Positions 9,191 to 17,983 of a DNA stretch of 64,000 nucleotides are shown piece by piece. The stretch spans positions 1,364,001 through 1,428,000 of the forward strand of contig NZ_CP053832.1 of the NCBI RefSeq assembly GCF_013372225.1, written 5' to 3'. The position numbers and the translations under genes were made by a program. How positions within the stretch are numbered: the first letter of the stretch is position 1; every line of letters begins with the position of its first letter. The DNA is from Campylobacter ureolyticus (lineage in GTDB: Bacteria > Campylobacterota > Campylobacteria > Campylobacterales > Campylobacteraceae). A model generated the notes under the pieces. The model searched no databases. It was not told the DNA's origin and saw only the letters and a list, made by a program, of their open reading frames with translations.

Positions 9191-10990
9191 TTATCTTAAA
9201 ATTTCTAATCTTTTTTTAGCAGCATCTGCAATATCTTCTTCATAATCATAAAATTTAAATGTGGCACCATGCTGGATGCTTCCATCAAGCAAATCTCCAC
9301 TTTGGCGGTTTTTAAGGTCAATTCCAGCAACTTTAAATCCATCCAATGTTTTAGCAAATTCTAAAAGTCTAGAAGGTGGCTCTTTTAATTTTGTAAAAAG
9401 ATAACACCAACCACTTCCTCCATTTCGTCCAACTCGGCCACGAAGTTGATGTAAAGTCGCAAGTCCCATTCTCTCAGGTGCTACTACAACAATAATGCTA
9501 AGTCTAGGAAGTGAAATTCCAACTTCAACAACCGTTGTTGTCAAAAGCAAATCCCCTTTATCTCTAAACTCTTTTAAAATTTCTTCTTTTTCTTTATCAC
9601 CACCATGAGTTAAATAGACATTTTTAAAATTTTTATACCAGTAAGTACTTCCCTCATTTAAGCTTTGATAGTTTGAGCTTTGGCTTTCTTCAACAAGTGG
9701 ATATACGATAATTGCCTGCTTTGCTTTACTTATCTCATCTTTTATATGCTTTATCATATCAAAAAAACCATCTTTATTTACAATAATTGTTTTTATATCT
9801 TTTTTAAATGGCATTTGTTTTAAAAAGCTTTGCTCTACGATATTTGATTGTATTAATGAAAGTGTTCTAGGAATTGGTGTGGCGGAAAATTGTAAAAAAT
9901 GAGCTTTAAATTCGCCATCTTTTGTGAGATTATTTATCTTTTGTCTTTGATTTGAGCCAAAGCGGTGCTGTTCATCAACCATTATTAAATTTGCTTTTGG
10001 AAGTGGTTGAAAAAGTAGTGCGTGAGTGCCGATTATCAAATTTATATCTTTAAAATCTAATTCTTTATCACCACTTTTAACAAGCATAATTTTCATAAAT
10101 TTTGGTAAAAGTTTTAAAGCTTCATTATAAATTTGCTCAGTTAAAATACTAGTTGGAGCCATTAAAACAGCAGTTTGTGGATAAACCATAAGACAAGCCC
10201 CAAGCATCACAAGAGTTTTTCCACTTCCAACATCGCCCATTATCACGCGTCTTTTTGCCTCCAAGCTTAAAAAATCATTTTTTATATCATTTAAAGCGTT
10301 TATTTGGTCGTTTGTGGGTGTAAAAGGCAGAGTTTTTATCCAAGAACTTATATCATAAATTTCTATTTTTTTAGCAGGAAAATTAAACTTTTTTTTACTA
10401 AGTTTTTTCATATAGTTAAAAATTTCTATAAATTTAAGCGTATTTAAAGCCTCATTATTTAGTTCTAAATTTTTAACTAGCTTTATACTTTCTTTACTTT
10501 TTTCATGAAGTTTTAGTAAAAACTCAGCTTCAAACTCATTTAAACCCTCACTTAAAAGTCCATCTTTATTTAGGTATTTTTCTATTAAAGATGTGATTTT
10601 ATCATCTTTTAGGCTAAGTTTATATTTTGGTAAAATTTCACCTATTTTTGTTATAATTTTTGGATTTGTAAATTGCCAAGTAGAGTTATAAAAAGAGCTT
10701 TTCCCAGTAATATAAATTTTTTTACCATTTTTAAAAGCACCATAATGCCATGGTCTTGCATTAAAAATAATTATTCTAATGTCTAAATTCCAAGTTACAC
10801 AAAATGCAGTCATGCTTAAAAAACTTCCTTTATTAAGCATAAATTTACACTCAATTAAAACTGTATTGTCACCCTCGTTTGGAAACTCACTCAAAGTTAA
10901 ATCTTCAAAGTTTTTAGGCAAAATTAAAGCTAAATCAATAAGAGTTTTTACTCCAAGTTTATCAAGCTCTTTTTTGTCTAAAACTTCCAT
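9191..10990 (-). CDS. recG: ATP-dependent DNA helicase RecG
   Basis: A 599-residue superfamily-2 helicase that remodels stalled replication forks and branch-migrates Holliday junctions. An N-terminal wedge/OB region is followed by Walker A GDVGSGKT near residue 250, the Walker B-type box DEQHR, motif III SATPIPRTL, and the C-terminal RecG signature with QLRGRVGRNGGSGWC. It is about 90 residues shorter than E. coli RecG, mainly at the N-terminus. I recall that as normal for epsilonproteobacteria. It starts about 20 nt downstream of the M16-fold gene and probably shares its transcript. Confidence 0.93.
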   Translation of the reverse strand: MEVLDKKELDKLGVKTLIDLALILPKNFEDLTLSEFPNEGDNTVLIECKFMLNKGSFLSMTAFCVTWNLDIRIIIFNARPWHYGAFKNGKKIYITGKSSFYNSTWQFTNPKIITKIGEILPKYKLSLKDDKITSLIEKYLNKDGLLSEGLNEFEAEFLLKLHEKSKESIKLVKNLELNNEALNTLKFIEIFNYMKKLSKKKFNFPAKKIEIYDISSWIKTLPFTPTNDQINALNDIKNDFLSLEAKRRVIMGDVGSGKTLVMLGACLMVYPQTAVLMAPTSILTEQIYNEALKLLPKFMKIMLVKSGDKELDFKDINLIIGTHALLFQPLPKANLIMVDEQHRFGSNQRQKINNLTKDGEFKAHFLQFSATPIPRTLSLIQSNIVEQSFLKQMPFKKDIKTIIVNKDGFFDMIKHIKDEISKAKQAIIVYPLVEESQSSNYQSLNEGSTYWYKNFKNVYLTHGGDKEKEEILKEFRDKGDLLLTTTVVEVGISLPRLSIIVVVAPERMGLATLHQLRGRVGRNGGSGWCYLFTKLKEPPSRLLEFAKTLDGFKVAGIDLKNRQSGDLLDGSIQHGATFKFYDYEEDIADAAKKRLEILR

Positions 10991-11011
10991 TTTTCTTACT
11001 TTTTTTTATTT

Positions 11012-12232
11012 TTAACTTCCACTAATTACTGAAAAGCTTAAATTTAAAATTTCATCATGAGCTTTTATAAATTCATTTAAATCATCTAAATTTAAAGCTT
11101 TTATTTTTTCTAAGGTTCTTTCAAGCTCGCCAAATTCCTCACCCATATAAAACTCTTTTTGCTTAATATTTATACGGCCAAACATAGTTTCTTTTTGCAA
11201 AACAACACTTCCAAGTAAGAAATTTTTAGCACTATTTAGTTCATCTTGGCTAACTCCATCTTTTACAAATTTTAAAAACTCAGATTTTATAACATTGATA
11301 GCATCATCTTTGCTTTCATTTTTTGTTTGCATATATCCCCAAATTTTAGAACTACTTAAACCAAAATCAGCTCTTGCGTAAATAGAGTAAGCAAGCCCTC
11401 TTTTAACGCGGATTTCTTCCATTAGTCTGCTTCCAAAACCACTGCTTCCAAAGATAAAAATTGCAACATTAGCTTTAAAAATTTCATCTTTTTTTACATT
11501 ATATGGCGCACCAAAATAAATATAAGCTTGTTGTGATGGTTTGTTTATAAAATTTATAGTTTGTTTATTACTTGTTTTTATAAATGGAAGTTCGTTTTTA
11601 ACTCCACTATCAAAGCACTCTAAAAGAGAAATTGAATTTATATTTTTTTCATCAACATCTCCAGCTAAAACAATAAATAAATTCTCTAAAAATAAAGCGT
11701 TAAAAAACTCTTTTACTTCATTTAAACCAATCTTTTCAATACTTTCTAAAGTCCCAATTTGTGGATATTCTAAACTTGTATTTTCATATAAAAGTCTATT
11801 TAGCTCAGTCCTTGATAAATAGTCAAAATCTGTATTATTTGAAGCGATTTCACCTTTTATTAAAGTTTTAATCTTATCAAGTGTTTTTTGTGTAAAATTT
11901 GGATCTTTTAGTAGACTTATAAGCAAATTTAAACCGTAGTCAAAATTTTCTTTTAAAGTATTTATCTCAAAACCAAATGTTTCAAAACCTGAAAATATGC
12001 TTAAATTTACAGCCTTTAACTCAAGCAAATTTGCAAACTTACTAACTCCAAGCTTTGAAGTTCCTTCATTTAGCATTTTAGCCACTAAATTTGCTAGGCC
12101 TGGGAATTTGCCATTTGCCACGCTTCCACTTGCCTTAAAAATGAGTTTAAAATTTACTACTGGCATAGAATTATCAAACTCATAAAGCAAAGGAATGCTT
12201 AAATTTTTATACTTTAAATCTATTTTTTTCAT
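11012..12232 (-). CDS. M16 (insulinase/MPP) fold protein lacking the zinc-binding motif
   Basis: A 406-residue protein with the two-lobe M16 layout. The N-lobe begins at the usual place. The C-lobe has the typical R/Y region with SSGFGSRLMEEIRVKRGLAY, the signature that orients substrate in M16 enzymes. Where active members have HxxEH, this one reads GLANLVAKMLNEG, so both histidines and the glutamate are replaced. It should therefore be catalytically inactive alone and resembles the non-catalytic partner subunits of the family. I see no active M16 gene next to it. The ATG overlaps the mqnC stop by 4 bp (ATGA). Confidence 0.82.
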   Translation of the reverse strand: MKKIDLKYKNLSIPLLYEFDNSMPVVNFKLIFKASGSVANGKFPGLANLVAKMLNEGTSKLGVSKFANLLELKAVNLSIFSGFETFGFEINTLKENFDYGLNLLISLLKDPNFTQKTLDKIKTLIKGEIASNNTDFDYLSRTELNRLLYENTSLEYPQIGTLESIEKIGLNEVKEFFNALFLENLFIVLAGDVDEKNINSISLLECFDSGVKNELPFIKTSNKQTINFINKPSQQAYIYFGAPYNVKKDEIFKANVAIFIFGSSGFGSRLMEEIRVKRGLAYSIYARADFGLSSSKIWGYMQTKNESKDDAINVIKSEFLKFVKDGVSQDELNSAKNFLLGSVVLQKETMFGRINIKQKEFYMGEEFGELERTLEKIKALNLDDLNEFIKAHDEILNLSFSVISGS

Positions 12233-13290
12233 TTGTAAATTTCCAATATATCGTAATTTGTATTTCTTTTAGCAGGAATTTCTTGGGCATCTTTAATTAA
12301 ATTTATTAACTCATCTGCATTCATTCTAAAATTTGCTCCTGCGGCCTTAACAACATTTTCTTCCATCATTGTTGAGCCCATATCATTTGCTCCAAATTTT
12401 AAAGCAAGTTGTCCGATATAGCTTCCTTGTGTTACCCATGAACTTTGTATATTTTTAAAATTATCTAAAAAAAGTCTTGAAACGGCAAGAAGTCTTAAAT
12501 AACGGTTTGATGAAGCTTTCATAATTTCAGGATGCTCTTTTAAAAGACGAGTATTTTTTCCTTGAAAGCTCCACAAAATAAAAGCCCTAAACCCACCAGT
12601 AATATCTTGCAAATCTCTTAAAAATTTCCAATGCTGCACTATCTCTCGAGTTGTCTCAACTGTACCAAACATCATCGTAGCTGTTGTTTTCATACCAATT
12701 TCGTGTGCTTCTTTATGGATTCTAAGCCAAGTAGCGGTATCACATTTTTTAGGTGCTACAATATCTCTAACCCTATCATTTAGTACTTCTGCTCCAGCTC
12801 CAGGGATTGAGTAAAGACCTTTTTTTTGAAGTCTTAATAAAACTTCTTTTGTTGAAATTTTGCTAATTTTTGCAATATAGTCAATCTCAATAGCAGAAAA
12901 TCCATGAATTGTAATACTTGGATAATTTTTAGCGATGTATTCTACCAAGTCTTCATACCAGTCAATTTTAAGTTTTGGATGAACACCGCCTTGAAATAAT
13001 ATCTGCGTTCCGCCTATCTCAATCAATTCTTCTATCTTTTTACCAATTTCTTCGAAGCTTAAAACATAAGCATCATCTTCATTTACATGGCGATAAAACG
13101 CACAAAATTTACAATCCACCCAACAGGCATTTGTATAGTTTATGTTTCTATCAATTATAAAAGTTGTGATTTTATCAGGATGTAAAGAGAGCTTTTTTTC
13201 ATAAGCCATTTTACCAAGCTCCCAAAGCTCAGCATTTTCTATCAAATTTACAGCTTCATCTACGCTTAATCTTTTGTTTATATCTAACAT
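12229..13290 (-). CDS. mqnC: Cyclic dehypoxanthine futalosine synthase (radical SAM)
   Basis: A 353-residue radical-SAM enzyme of the futalosine menaquinone pathway. It cyclises dehypoxanthine futalosine to the cyclic form ahead of the MqnD step. The 4Fe-4S cluster motif CWVDCKFCAF (CxxxCxxC) lies near residue 56, followed by GGTQILFQGGVHP and the FQGKNT/GANDMGSTMMEENV region typical of MqnC. Length is normal. Campylobacter and Helicobacter rely on this route instead of the classical Men pathway. It is the first gene of a run mqnC / M16-fold / recG, with a TATAAT 38 nt upstream of its ATG. Confidence 0.93.
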   Translation of the reverse strand: MLDINKRLSVDEAVNLIENAELWELGKMAYEKKLSLHPDKITTFIIDRNINYTNACWVDCKFCAFYRHVNEDDAYVLSFEEIGKKIEELIEIGGTQILFQGGVHPKLKIDWYEDLVEYIAKNYPSITIHGFSAIEIDYIAKISKISTKEVLLRLQKKGLYSIPGAGAEVLNDRVRDIVAPKKCDTATWLRIHKEAHEIGMKTTATMMFGTVETTREIVQHWKFLRDLQDITGGFRAFILWSFQGKNTRLLKEHPEIMKASSNRYLRLLAVSRLFLDNFKNIQSSWVTQGSYIGQLALKFGANDMGSTMMEENVVKAAGANFRMNADELINLIKDAQEIPAKRNTNYDILEIYK

Positions 13291-13327
13291 TATTTACACT
13301 ATAACCTTTTAAAATTTAGTAAAAATT

Positions 13328-13333
13328 ATTATA
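13328..13333 (-). promoter_or_regulatory. -10 element upstream of mqnC
   Basis: TATAAT on the minus strand, about 38 nt upstream of the mqnC ATG; the upstream flank reads AAATTTGA. It probably drives mqnC, the M16-fold gene and recG. Confidence 0.5.
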
Positions 13334-13358
13334 TCAAATTTAGGCTTAATTAATATTT

Positions 13359-13895
13359 CTAAGCTAAATTTTGTAAATTTTCAATTAGTTTTTTATAATC
13401 ACTCTCAACCAATACCATATCTAAAAACTTTTTATCAATAAAACTCTCATCACTTTGAAATTTCACAAACTCAAAAAGCTTATCGTAAAATCCATTTAAA
13501 TTTAAAAAGCCAATTGGCTTTTTATGATAGCCAATTTGTGCGTGAGTCCATACTTCAAACGCTTCTTCAAGTGTTCCAAGCCCGCCAGGAAGTATTATAA
13601 AAGCTTCACACATATCATTCATCAAAGCTTTTCTTTCGTGCATTGTTTTTACAGTTATTAGTTTTGTTAAATTTTTAGTTGCTAGCTCTTTTTTAAGCAA
13701 AAGCTCAGGTATTATGCCAGTTATATTTCCACCACCATTTATAACACCATCAGCCAAAGCTCCCATAAGACCAATTCCACCACCTCCATAAATCACATTA
13801 TGATTATTAAAAGCTAGATATTTACCAAGTTCAAAGGCTATATTTTTAAAGTTTTCATTTCCTATTTTTGAGCCACAAAATATAGTTATATTCAT
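13359..13895 (-). CDS. LOG-family protein (nucleoside monophosphate phosphoribohydrolase type)
   Basis: A 178-residue Rossmann-type protein of the LOG/TIGR00730 family, annotated elsewhere as cytokinin riboside 5'-monophosphate phosphoribohydrolase or 'lysine decarboxylase-like'. It shows the nucleotide-binding GGGGIGLMGALADG stretch, and PGGLGTLEE carries the catalytic glutamate motif PGGxGTxxE. The family hydrolyses the N-glycosidic bond of AMP-type nucleotides. The true bacterial substrate is usually unknown and true lysine decarboxylase activity should not be assumed. A TATAAT 25 nt upstream suggests its own promoter. Confidence 0.85.
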   Translation of the reverse strand: MNITIFCGSKIGNENFKNIAFELGKYLAFNNHNVIYGGGGIGLMGALADGVINGGGNITGIIPELLLKKELATKNLTKLITVKTMHERKALMNDMCEAFIILPGGLGTLEEAFEVWTHAQIGYHKKPIGFLNLNGFYDKLFEFVKFQSDESFIDKKFLDMVLVESDYKKLIENLQNLA

Positions 13896-13919
13896 AATAA
13901 TTTCCTTAAAATAAAAAAG

Positions 13920-13925
13920 ATTATA
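13920..13925 (-). promoter_or_regulatory. -10 element of the LOG-family gene
   Basis: TATAAT on the minus strand with TTTGG directly upstream, 25 nt before the ATG at 13895. Confidence 0.55.
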
Positions 13926-14122
13926 CCAAATTTTGATATTTTAAAATTTAAAAGATTATAAAAATTTGAAAGATTAAATTTATATGCTATAAATTTAATT
14001 TATTTTTAAAAAATACTAAAAATAACCAAATAATGTATTGTAAAGTAAATTTAGTTCAATGAAAATATGTTAAAGATTTTATTTTAAAAAGCGTTTATAA
14101 ATTTAGCATTACAAATTTTAGC

Positions 14123-14128
14123 TATAAT
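14123..14128 (+). promoter_or_regulatory. -10 element of the first MFS gene
   Basis: TATAAT preceded by TTTTAGC, about 20 nt upstream of the TTG start at 14148 or 32 nt before the alternative ATG at 14160. The spacing favours the ATG. Confidence 0.55.
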
Positions 14129-14147
14129 GCTTGGAATTTTTTAATTT

Positions 14148-15347
14148 TTGAGTAAATTTATGAATAGATATATAAATCTTTTTAAAGCTAATAAAACTGT
14201 TAGAATTCTTTCAACCATACAACTAATTTGCTATTTTGGTGCGTGGTTTAGCCATATCGGGGTTTTTACACTTTTAAACAAACTTGGAGCAAGTGATCAA
14301 ATGGTCGCACTAACAGCAGCTATGGCATTTATCCCAAGTGTGATAATAGCACCATTTGCTGGAGTTATAATAGACAAATTTAGAGCATTTCCACTTTTTA
14401 TGACATTTATGATAATAGAGGCTATAACTGTTGCTTTGCTTTTGCTAGTGGATAGCTTGAGTTGGTTTTGGTTTTTACAAGCTTTAGTTTTTATAAGAAT
14501 GGGATTAGCTGGTGTTTATTTCCAAGTTGAGATGAGTTTGCTACCAAAAATTTTAAAAAATGATGAGTTGAAACTTGCAAATGAAATTCACTCCATAATT
14601 TGGGCTGTTTCATACACTTTTGGTATGGCATTTGCAGGAATTTTTATAAATCATTTTGGGGTTTATAACTCGTTTAAATTTGACTTTCTTATCTACTTAG
14701 TTGGTATTTTTTTGCTTACAAGATTAAATTTAAAAGAAGAGAAAAAAACTCTAACAACAAAAGCATTTTTTATGATAAAAGAGGGATTTATCTATCTTAA
14801 ATCCAATCCACTTTTAATAAATTTAATTTTAATTCACGGCTTTGTGGCAGTTACTTCATATGATACTTTAATAAATATTTTAGCAAAATATCAATATAAA
14901 GAAATTTTAAGTTTTGCTCTTATTTTGGGCTTTATAAATACAGTTAGAGCCTTAGGACTTATAATAGGACCTATAGTTTTAAGCAAATTTGCAAATAATA
15001 GGACCATTTTTTTAATTTTTATCGCCCAAGGTTTGGGGCTGTTTTCATGGGCGATTTTGCAATTTAACTTTTATCTAAGCTTTATCGGACTTTTTTTAAC
15101 TGGACTTAGCACCTCAACTCTTTGGTCTTATACATACACTCTTATACAAACACATTGCGATAAAAGGTATTATGGTAGAGTTATAGCTTATGTTGATATG
15201 GTGTTTTTAGGAGTTGCCGCAACTACCTCTATACTTACTGGATATTTATACAAGCTTGGTCTAAGTGCGTTTTGTATAACTATACTTTTTGGACTTAACT
15301 TTATAATGGCAGCGTTTTACTATAAAAGAGTTTATAAAAGGATTTAA
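14148..15347 (+). CDS. Major facilitator superfamily permease (efflux type)
   Basis: A polytopic membrane protein of up to 399 residues with about twelve helices in two halves. An MFS-like A-motif region (APFAGVIIDKF) sits between helices 2 and 3. The arrangement recalls the EntS/MFS_3 exporter group, so export of a small molecule is the best guess, with no substrate visible. The longest frame begins with TTG at 14148. The ATG at 14160, four codons later, is an equally good start, with GAG about 7 nt before it. It is monocistronic, and the toxin gene runs towards it from the right. Confidence 0.78.
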   Translation: MSKFMNRYINLFKANKTVRILSTIQLICYFGAWFSHIGVFTLLNKLGASDQMVALTAAMAFIPSVIIAPFAGVIIDKFRAFPLFMTFMIIEAITVALLLLVDSLSWFWFLQALVFIRMGLAGVYFQVEMSLLPKILKNDELKLANEIHSIIWAVSYTFGMAFAGIFINHFGVYNSFKFDFLIYLVGIFLLTRLNLKEEKKTLTTKAFFMIKEGFIYLKSNPLLINLILIHGFVAVTSYDTLINILAKYQYKEILSFALILGFINTVRALGLIIGPIVLSKFANNRTIFLIFIAQGLGLFSWAILQFNFYLSFIGLFLTGLSTSTLWSYTYTLIQTHCDKRYYGRVIAYVDMVFLGVAATTSILTGYLYKLGLSAFCITILFGLNFIMAAFYYKRVYKRI

Positions 15348-15405
15348 ATTTAGCCTTTAAACATGGTTTGAAATGAAATTTAAAAAAGTAAAGTATAAGT
15401 TAAAT

Positions 15406-15681
15406 TTAGTTTTTCCAAAGATTGTGCTTATAAATTCCTAAAATATAAATATCATCATTTTTTATCCTAAAAACAACAACAAAGCCTTTAAATATCAAGT
15501 CTTTTACATCTTCATCATCTGTGGTTAATGACTTTCTATAAATTTGTGGATAGTTTGGGATTTGGTCGATTTTAGATAATAAATCATCTCTAAATTTTAA
15601 AGCTTTTGTTTTACTATCTTTTTTGATAAAGCCTACAATCTTGCCTAACTCTTTTTTAAAGCGATTAGTTAAAATTATCAT
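15406..15681 (-). CDS. RelE/ParE-superfamily toxin
   Basis: A 91-residue basic protein with the RelE/ParE fold pattern: an N-terminal beta strand MIILTNRFKKEL, two helices, then the core strands DLIFKGFVVVFRIKNDDIYILGIYKH. Proteins of this type are mRNA interferases or gyrase poisons held in check by a cognate antitoxin. The upstream antitoxin gene ends 3 nt before this start, as expected for a type II toxin-antitoxin operon. ParE versus RelE function cannot be decided by eye. The pair sits between two MFS genes with no mobile-element remnants nearby. Confidence 0.75.
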   Translation of the reverse strand: MIILTNRFKKELGKIVGFIKKDSKTKALKFRDDLLSKIDQIPNYPQIYRKSLTTDDEDVKDLIFKGFVVVFRIKNDDIYILGIYKHNLWKN

Positions 15682-15684
15682 TAT

Positions 15685-15918
15685 TTAGCTATTTATGATT
15701 TTATCTGTGTAAGTTCTTATTTCTTCCATTGTGTGAAGTTCCATCGTGCCATTTTCAATTTGCTCTATAGTGTCCTTAACTTCGGCTTTTATCTCATCAA
15801 ATGTTAAATTTGACAAATCATCATCTTTTTCAATAATAAATTTCGCATTTTTATCTTTAATAAATTCTAAAATTTCATCAATGACGCTTTTTTCAGCTTG
15901 TAAAGTTATAGTTTGCAT
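15685..15918 (-). CDS. Antitoxin of the RelE/ParE pair
   Basis: A 77-residue acidic protein (many Glu/Asp, ending EEIRTYTDKIINS) directly upstream of the toxin gene, 3 nt apart. The N-terminus MQTITLQAEKSVIDEILEFI looks like the start of a short-antitoxin dimerisation segment. The acidic C-terminal half would wrap the basic toxin. There is no obvious HTH or full ribbon-helix-helix domain, so autoregulation is uncertain. A strong AAGGAG ribosome binding site lies at 15926-15931. Confidence 0.7.
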   Translation of the reverse strand: MQTITLQAEKSVIDEILEFIKDKNAKFIIEKDDDLSNLTFDEIKAEVKDTIEQIENGTMELHTMEEIRTYTDKIINS

Positions 15919-15968
15919 TATAAAACTCCTTATTAAATTTATAAAAGTTTAGCTAAAAAGTGTTAAAT

Positions 15969-17192
15969 TTATCTTAAAATTTTACTTGGTCTTTTTGCTA
16001 CAAATTCCCCTCTTTTTTCCTTAGGTACAACTTCTTGAAATGCAGCAAATACAAATAAAAACGCTAGTATTAAAACATAGACTAAAACAAAACCTAAAGA
16101 GCCAAAAATTTCTATAAAAACTCCTGTGATTAATGGTCCTAAAAGTGAGCCAATAGAATAACTTAGTAAAAGCTCAGCTCCAACTTTTGCACTTTCGTTT
16201 TTATTATTTAACATATCATTTGCTCTTGCAAGTGATAATGCATAAAGTGAAAATGTTCCAAAAGTTAGAAAAAATACGCAAATTTTTAAAATAGTTAAAT
16301 TTTCTAAATTAATCCACATAAAAAAAGAAGCAACTAAAGCAATAAAAACACCAAGCATAATTGAATATTTTCTACCAAATTTATCACTAAAATTTCCAAA
16401 AAAAAGCTCTGATAACAATCCACCTATCATAGCTATAAAAATAAAAGCAGAAATATCTAAAACACTTCCTCCTGTTTTTAAAACAAACACGCTTGACATT
16501 GCAAAAAAAGAACTTAGACAAATTCCAGCTGTAAAACTTCCACTAAGTGCTAATGGAACGAGTTCAAAAACATTTGGAATTGATAGTTTTCTTTTTTCAG
16601 GAAGTGGTGGTTCTTTAATTTTTACGGTATTCATTGGAATTGCACCAAGTAAAATGAAAAATATAGAAATTGCAAAAATTTTAGCGTTATTTAAATTTAG
16701 AGCAAGTATTATAACCCCAACACCAAATCCACCATAATAAAGCATCTCATAAAATGCTAAAACGCGTGATCTTATCTCATTTTTAGACTTTGTATTTATC
16801 CAGCTTTCTACAACCATAACGATACTATAATAAGAAAATCCAAGTAAAAATCGCAAAAATGCCCAATAAATTATGCTATTTCCAAGTCCATGAAGCGTAG
16901 CTGAAATGGCAAATAAAGCTGTAAATATAGCATAACTTCTAACATATCCATAGCTACTTATAAAACTATAAGCAAATATCGCACTCATAATGCCACCAAG
17001 GAAAAAGCACGATGTGATAATGCCGATAAAAACATCGCTTACGCCCATTTCTTTTAGCATAACACCAGCTGATGTTAAAACTAAGCCATTTCCTATAAAT
17101 ATCAGCCAAATTCCAATAAAAAGAGCAGATAAGACCTTAATAGTTCTTTTTGGGCTTGGCATCTTCTTACTTATTTGCATATAAAATTCCAT
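15969..17192 (-). CDS. Major facilitator superfamily permease (YcaD-like)
   Basis: A 12-helix MFS transporter of about 400 residues. It carries VESWIN in the first half (MVVESWINTKSKNEIRSRVL), a mark of the YcaD-type branch, and GNFSDKFGRKYS as an A-motif-like loop after helix 8. Substrate is unknown. The longest start (17192) overlaps the upstream gene by 26 bp; Met5 (17180) and Met11 (17162) are alternatives, and the last would begin just after the upstream stop. In C. jejuni I recall an MFS gene in the same place, downstream of a small membrane protein and hemL. Confidence 0.8.
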   Translation of the reverse strand: MEFYMQISKKMPSPKRTIKVLSALFIGIWLIFIGNGLVLTSAGVMLKEMGVSDVFIGIITSCFFLGGIMSAIFAYSFISSYGYVRSYAIFTALFAISATLHGLGNSIIYWAFLRFLLGFSYYSIVMVVESWINTKSKNEIRSRVLAFYEMLYYGGFGVGVIILALNLNNAKIFAISIFFILLGAIPMNTVKIKEPPLPEKRKLSIPNVFELVPLALSGSFTAGICLSSFFAMSSVFVLKTGGSVLDISAFIFIAMIGGLLSELFFGNFSDKFGRKYSIMLGVFIALVASFFMWINLENLTILKICVFFLTFGTFSLYALSLARANDMLNNKNESAKVGAELLLSYSIGSLLGPLITGVFIEIFGSLGFVLVYVLILAFLFVFAAFQEVVPKEKRGEFVAKRPSKILR

Positions 17193-17580
17193 AAATCATA
17201 GCGCCAATTGGATATGGAAAAACACCAGCCATAAATCCATAAACATTTAAAAGCTCAGTTTTTACTAAGATATAAAAACTAAGACCCAAGGCAAAATAAC
17301 CAACAATTTTAAAAGGCGATAAAAAAGTCAAAGCAGAAGATTTTTTACTTATTTTTATATCTTCATCATTTTCTTCTAAATAATCAAATTTTCCACTTCT
17401 TAGCTCTTTGTCTATCATATTTTTGTAGCTTTTAAATGAAAAATTTGCTATAAACATAGTTATCATAAATGAAATTTGAGAACTAATAAGCCATTCTAAG
17501 CCAAAAACAAAGCTTAAAATAGCTAAAATAAAGTCTAAAATAAGATAAATTTTTAATAAATTAATAAATTCTTTTGTCAA
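17167..17580 (-). CDS. Small four-helix membrane protein, AtpI-like layout
   Basis: A 137-residue membrane protein: two helices near the N-terminus (about residues 8-28 and 34-50), a charged cytosolic loop rich in Glu/Asp/Lys, then two more helices (about 90-110 and 113-135). The layout resembles ATP synthase protein I, and it follows an AtpZ-like gene by 47 nt. No decisive AtpI motif is visible, so 'AtpI-like' is inference from topology and neighbour. It may be translationally coupled to the downstream MFS gene, whose longest start overlaps it. Confidence 0.6.
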   Translation of the reverse strand: MTKEFINLLKIYLILDFILAILSFVFGLEWLISSQISFMITMFIANFSFKSYKNMIDKELRSGKFDYLEENDEDIKISKKSSALTFLSPFKIVGYFALGLSFYILVKTELLNVYGFMAGVFPYPIGAMIYGILYANK

Positions 17581-17627
17581 ATCTCACCTTTAAATTTGCT
17601 TTGAAATTTTTGCCATTTAGACAAAAT

Positions 17628-17972
17628 TTATGCTTCATTCCACTTTTTATCTTCTTTATCAATGACGTCAAACTCATCATAGTCTTTATGAGGATTTTCC
17701 TTATCAAGAGCCTCTTTATACTGCTTATATTTTGGATCATTTACAAGATCATTAATATCTTTTTGCTGGGCTTTTATGGCTTTATAAATATTTAAAAAAG
17801 CAGCCAATATCCCAACAACTAAAAATATCCAAAATAAAGCCTTTATACCAGTTAGATGATAAAGCCCTTTTCCTATGAAAAACCCTATAAGTACAGCCAC
17901 AACGATAGAAATAGCCAGACTTAAACCATTTGCATCTTTTACTGCATCATTTAAATTTTCAGTTATTTTCAT
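17628..17972 (-). CDS. AtpZ/AtpI-family protein
   Basis: A 114-residue protein with two membrane helices separated by a short turn: SLAISIVVAVLIGFFIGKGL, then ALFWIFLVVGILAAFLNIYK. The G-x-x-x-G spacing and the terminal 'NIYK' match the ATPase_gene1/AtpZ family (two-helix proteins associated with F-type ATP synthase assembly or Mg2+ supply). The C-terminal 40 residues are highly charged. Here the gene lies 11 nt downstream of hemL, with no atp genes in view. The same location beside hemL holds in C. jejuni as I recall. Confidence 0.68.
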   Translation of the reverse strand: MKITENLNDAVKDANGLSLAISIVVAVLIGFFIGKGLYHLTGIKALFWIFLVVGILAAFLNIYKAIKAQQKDINDLVNDPKYKQYKEALDKENPHKDYDEFDVIDKEDKKWNEA

Positions 17973-17983
17973 AAAATCACCAT

